Source of the DNA: UBA1081 sp045537555
GTDB taxonomy: Bacteria > Bacillota > Clostridia > Oscillospirales > Acutalibacteraceae
Reading direction: 5' to 3'
Length of the DNA stretch: 7,257 bases
NCBI GenBank assembly: GCA_045537555.1
Contig: JAZSPR010000013.1
Coordinates: forward strand, 1 to 7,257
The notes beneath the pieces were generated by a model. It was not told the origin of the DNA. It saw only the letters and a program-made list of their open reading frames with translations, and made no database searches. Of the stretch, positions 5,245 through 7,257 are shown piece after piece. The stretch's first letter is position 1; every line of letters begins with the position of its first letter. The position numbers and the translations under genes are program-made.

Positions 5245-6255
5245 ATGAGAAGAAGATTAACAGCAATTCTCCTCACAGCTTCCCTCTTGTTTTCATTTGC
5301 TGTAATTTTTGCAAGTGCAGAAGCTCCCGAACTCGGCGACGTTAACAATGACGGTAAAATCAACGCTTCTGATGCACGTACAACACTCAGAGCAAGTGCA
5401 AAACTTGAAACCCTCACTGACGAACAGCTTAAAGTAGCCGATGTTGATTTCAACGGCAGAGTTTCAGCGGCTGATGCAAGAATTATTCTCAGAGTATCAG
5501 CAAAGCTTGAAGACTTTTCAACAGAAGCAGAAACAACAACAAAGGCTGAAGAAACAACTGCAAAACCAGAAGAAACAACAAAAAAACCTGAATCAACAAC
5601 AAAACCCGCAGAAACAACAACTAAAAAGGAAGAAAAACCCACTCTTCCAAACCTTGAACCCGGTGATGAAGTTGATGTATACCCCGCCGCAATCGATGCA
5701 TTTTTCAGCGGAAACTTCTACCTCAACGGCAATATGGTTGACGGTACAAACAGCATGCCCCTTAAAATGGCAACAGGCAAATCACAGACAGAAATTGCTG
5801 TTTCAATCCCCGGTTCAACTCTCAACGTTTCAATCTATGCAAAAGGCAAGGATACATATCTGAAGCTTTCCTCAGGCGATAAGAAACACTATGTTGAGCT
5901 TTCAGATTTATTAAAAGATGAAATGAACATCGATTTCAGCGAAATCATGGGTCAGCTCACATCAATAAAGTTCAACAATCCGGGCAAGCCCGTTCTCACA
6001 AAGGGAACATATGAAGGCAAGGACTGTGACATTTACACATTCTTAAATGAAGAACAAGTTGCAATAAAGTTCTACGCAATTGAAGACAGAATTGTTCAGC
6101 TCACACTTGCTGATGCAAATTCAGTTGATTCAAACATTGCAATAACAGAGCTTACAGGCAAAATCCCCTCAAACATGCTTACAATAAAAGGTTATTCAAA
6201 AACTTCAGTTCTCTTCCTTCCCACTCTCTACCCCGAATTCAGCGGAAGCATTTAA
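5245..6255 (+). CDS. Secreted protein with N-terminal type I dockerin and Thr/Glu/Lys linker
   Basis: Residues 1-25 form a Sec signal peptide: an RRR n-region, a hydrophobic core, and an ASA cleavage site before Glu26. Residues 31-90 hold two dockerin repeats. The first has a calcium loop DVNNDGKINASD (32-43), the second DVDFNGRVSAAD (66-77); both keep the Asp/Asn ligands and are followed by near-identical helices ending LRxSAKLE. A low-complexity linker with ETTTK-like repeats spans about 93-136. The C-terminal 200 residues are a predicted beta-rich domain I do not recognise, with a LolA-like feel at best and no catalytic motif visible. Dockerins bind cohesins, so the protein may attach to a scaffoldin or a surface partner; none is encoded here. 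The start at 5245 is chosen because the earlier in-frame ATG (5236) overlaps the AAAGGA ribosome site (5231-5236). A dockerin at the N-terminus is less usual than at the C-terminus. Confidence 0.88.
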   Translation: MRRRLTAILLTASLLFSFAVIFASAEAPELGDVNNDGKINASDARTTLRASAKLETLTDEQLKVADVDFNGRVSAADARIILRVSAKLEDFSTEAETTTKAEETTAKPEETTKKPESTTKPAETTTKKEEKPTLPNLEPGDEVDVYPAAIDAFFSGNFYLNGNMVDGTNSMPLKMATGKSQTEIAVSIPGSTLNVSIYAKGKDTYLKLSSGDKKHYVELSDLLKDEMNIDFSEIMGQLTSIKFNNPGKPVLTKGTYEGKDCDIYTFLNEEQVAIKFYAIEDRIVQLTLADANSVDSNIAITELTGKIPSNMLTIKGYSKTSVLFLPTLYPEFSGSI

Positions 6256-6258
6256 GTC

Positions 6259-6300
6259 AAAAAAATCAAAGTCACTTCTCATTGCGGGAAGTGACTTTTT
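6259..6300. terminator. Bidirectional terminator between convergent genes
   Basis: A perfect 11-bp stem (6268-6278 with 6288-6298) has a nine-base loop. TTTTT follows on the plus strand and, on the minus strand, GATTTTTTT. It lies between the dockerin gene stop (6255) and the DUF1294 gene stop (6304), so it can end transcription from both sides. Confidence 0.9.
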
Positions 6301-6303
6301 CTA

Positions 6304-6579
6304 TTATAAAACAAAATACATTACCAATATCAGAGCAATATGTATGATTATAAAACACGGCAGACCTATCATAAATTTCTTGTGTTTTGTCTTATGACGT
6401 ATCATTTGCATTGTGACATACATAGCCGTTGCGCCGCCAAAAAATGCAAAAAGCATCAGCATTTTTTCGGGTATACGCCATTTTTTTGCCATTGATGCAA
6501 CTTTATCATAAACTGTAAGCATCACGGAAACAACAGAAATCAGAACCGCAAAAATTGCAATATAAAGCTCAGTATTCAT
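6304..6579 (-). CDS. DUF1294 family small membrane protein
   Basis: This 91-residue integral membrane protein has three predicted membrane segments at about 4-23, 40-58 and 70-90. The family pattern is clear: YDKVASMAKKWRIPEKML at 24-41, then FFGG, then the basic motif RHKTKHKKF at 61-69. The molecular function of DUF1294 is not known. The start lies one base after the nitroreductase stop (TAA-T-ATG), and no good Shine-Dalgarno precedes it, so it is probably translated by reinitiation after the upstream gene. Its stop is next to the shared bidirectional terminator. Confidence 0.9.
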   Translation of the reverse strand: MNTELYIAIFAVLISVVSVMLTVYDKVASMAKKWRIPEKMLMLFAFFGGATAMYVTMQMIRHKTKHKKFMIGLPCFIIIHIALILVMYFVL

Positions 6580-6580
6580 A

Positions 6581-7132
6581 TTATTTTACAACTTTGAACT
6601 GTTCCGTTTTACGGGGCTTGGGAGCAGGGTCTTCGCAACCGTTGCCGACAGCACAGGCAATAAGGAATTTATAATCTTCGGGAATATCGAGCTTCTGTTT
6701 CCACTTTATGCCCTCTTTTTCATTGAGAAGTCCGCCGATGCTTGCAATGATAACGGAGCCGAGCCCCATTCCCTTTGCGGCAATTGCGATATTTTCAACC
6801 ATAATTCCCGCATCCATGTGGCTGTTGCCTTCGGCATAGATAAAGAAAACCGTGGGAGCATTCTGATAGAACGGATTTTTGTCCCAGTTTGTGTAAGCGG
6901 GAGTATCCCAGCCGACAAGATTCTTGAAATCGACATTCATTTCATCAAGCATCTCTTTGCTCTGAACAACACGGACATGGCATGGCTGACCGTTTCTTCC
7001 GCTCGGCGCCCACATTGCACATTCAAGGAGCGTTTCAAGCTGTTCATTTGTTATCTGCTCGGGAGTATATTCCCTGATAGTCCTTCTGGTGAGAATATTG
7101 TCAATTGTTTCGTTATGTATCAATGGTTTCAT
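6581..7132 (-). CDS. Nitroreductase family FMN-dependent oxidoreductase
   Basis: A 183-residue cytoplasmic flavoprotein of the NfsB/FRP-like nitroreductase fold, expected to use NAD(P)H to reduce nitro compounds, quinones or flavins; the true substrate cannot be read from sequence. Supporting motifs are TRRTIREYTPEQI (15-27, FMN phosphate contact), WAPSGRNGQP (41-50), NAPTVFFIYA (91-100), GMGLGSVIIAS (121-131) and the C-terminal VGNGCEDPAPKPRK. The length is normal. The start is ambiguous. GTG at 7141 has no ribosome site. ATG at 7132 has AAAGGA directly abutting it. TTG at 7123 lies nine bases after the same AAAGGA, the best spacing. I keep ATG 7132 as a compromise. It forms a pair with the DUF1294 gene. 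Its upstream region is a repeat element from 7142 onward, with no consensus promoter visible. Confidence 0.92.
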   Translation of the reverse strand: MKPLIHNETIDNILTRRTIREYTPEQITNEQLETLLECAMWAPSGRNGQPCHVRVVQSKEMLDEMNVDFKNLVGWDTPAYTNWDKNPFYQNAPTVFFIYAEGNSHMDAGIMVENIAIAAKGMGLGSVIIASIGGLLNEKEGIKWKQKLDIPEDYKFLIACAVGNGCEDPAPKPRKTEQFKVVK

Positions 7133-7141
7133 TCCTTTCAC

Positions 7142-7257
7142 AAATCACAACATGTCGAGTAGTTTAAATAAACCAATTGTAGGGACCGATGCCCACATCG
7201 GTCCGTATTTGTCGAAGACAAATCGAAAATCTCTGATTTTCGCAAAACGAACAAATT
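7142..7257 (-). repeat. Multi-hairpin MITE-like repeat, copy 3 (cut by window end)
   Basis: It aligns with the reverse complement of the 895-1151 copy. The outer end (7142-7178) matches with about nine differences over some 44 bases. The terminal hairpin 7179-7205 differs from 1086-1112 complemented by no base. Inner hairpins 7207-7213/7217-7223 and 7224-7231/7235-7242 (8 bp, perfect) match those at 1068-1084 and 1050-1068. The remaining part lies beyond the window. It abuts the ribosome site of the nitroreductase gene. Confidence 0.78.

Noticed and set aside
5181..5642. 153-codon minus-strand frame rich in Ser, Val and Phe
   Set aside because: It is the antisense shadow of the dockerin gene's signal peptide, dockerin and linker; it lacks its own start context.

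Overview
The window looks like chromosomal DNA of a low-to-moderate GC Clostridia member, most likely an Oscillospiraceae/Ruminococcaceae-type gut anaerobe. The evidence is a T-box-controlled pheST operon, a secreted protein with a cellulosome-type dockerin, strong AAAGGA/GGAGG Shine-Dalgarno sites, TATAAT promoters with a TG extension, and intergenic spaces filled with short palindromic repeats. The taxonomic placement is an inference from these traits.

Layout. Positions 1-236 hold a partial copy of a multi-hairpin repeat. At 306-567 a strong promoter drives a highly structured RNA of about 205 nt that ends in a textbook terminator. The Shine-Dalgarno of an 86-residue unknown protein (567-827, +) follows at once. 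Positions 895-1151 are a complete, inverted copy of the same repeat, and a further isolated hairpin (1160-1184) lies just past pheT. pheT (1200-3557) and pheS (3573-4598), the two subunits of phenylalanyl-tRNA synthetase, are on the minus strand. Their leader is a T-box riboswitch with a UUC (Phe) specifier. It is separated from pheS by a different MITE-like element with 33-bp imperfect terminal inverted repeats (4622-4852). A divergent promoter drives a secreted dockerin protein (5245-6255, +), which ends in a bidirectional terminator shared with a convergent minus-strand pair: a nitroreductase (6581-7132) and a DUF1294 membrane protein (6304-6579). A third repeat copy starts at about 7142 and runs off the window end.

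How it works together. Uncharged tRNA-Phe should stabilise the T-box antiterminator and allow transcription of pheST. The dockerin protein is predicted to be exported and could dock to a cohesin, but no cohesin is in view. The nitroreductase and DUF1294 genes are separated by one base and are probably translationally coupled.

The most unusual parts are not proteins. One is the structured RNA/terminator/small-gene unit at 341-827, which is either a 6S-like RNA or an attenuating leader. The other is the repeat family with compensatory base changes in its hairpin arms. No CRISPR array, tRNA, rRNA, transposase or phage gene was found.
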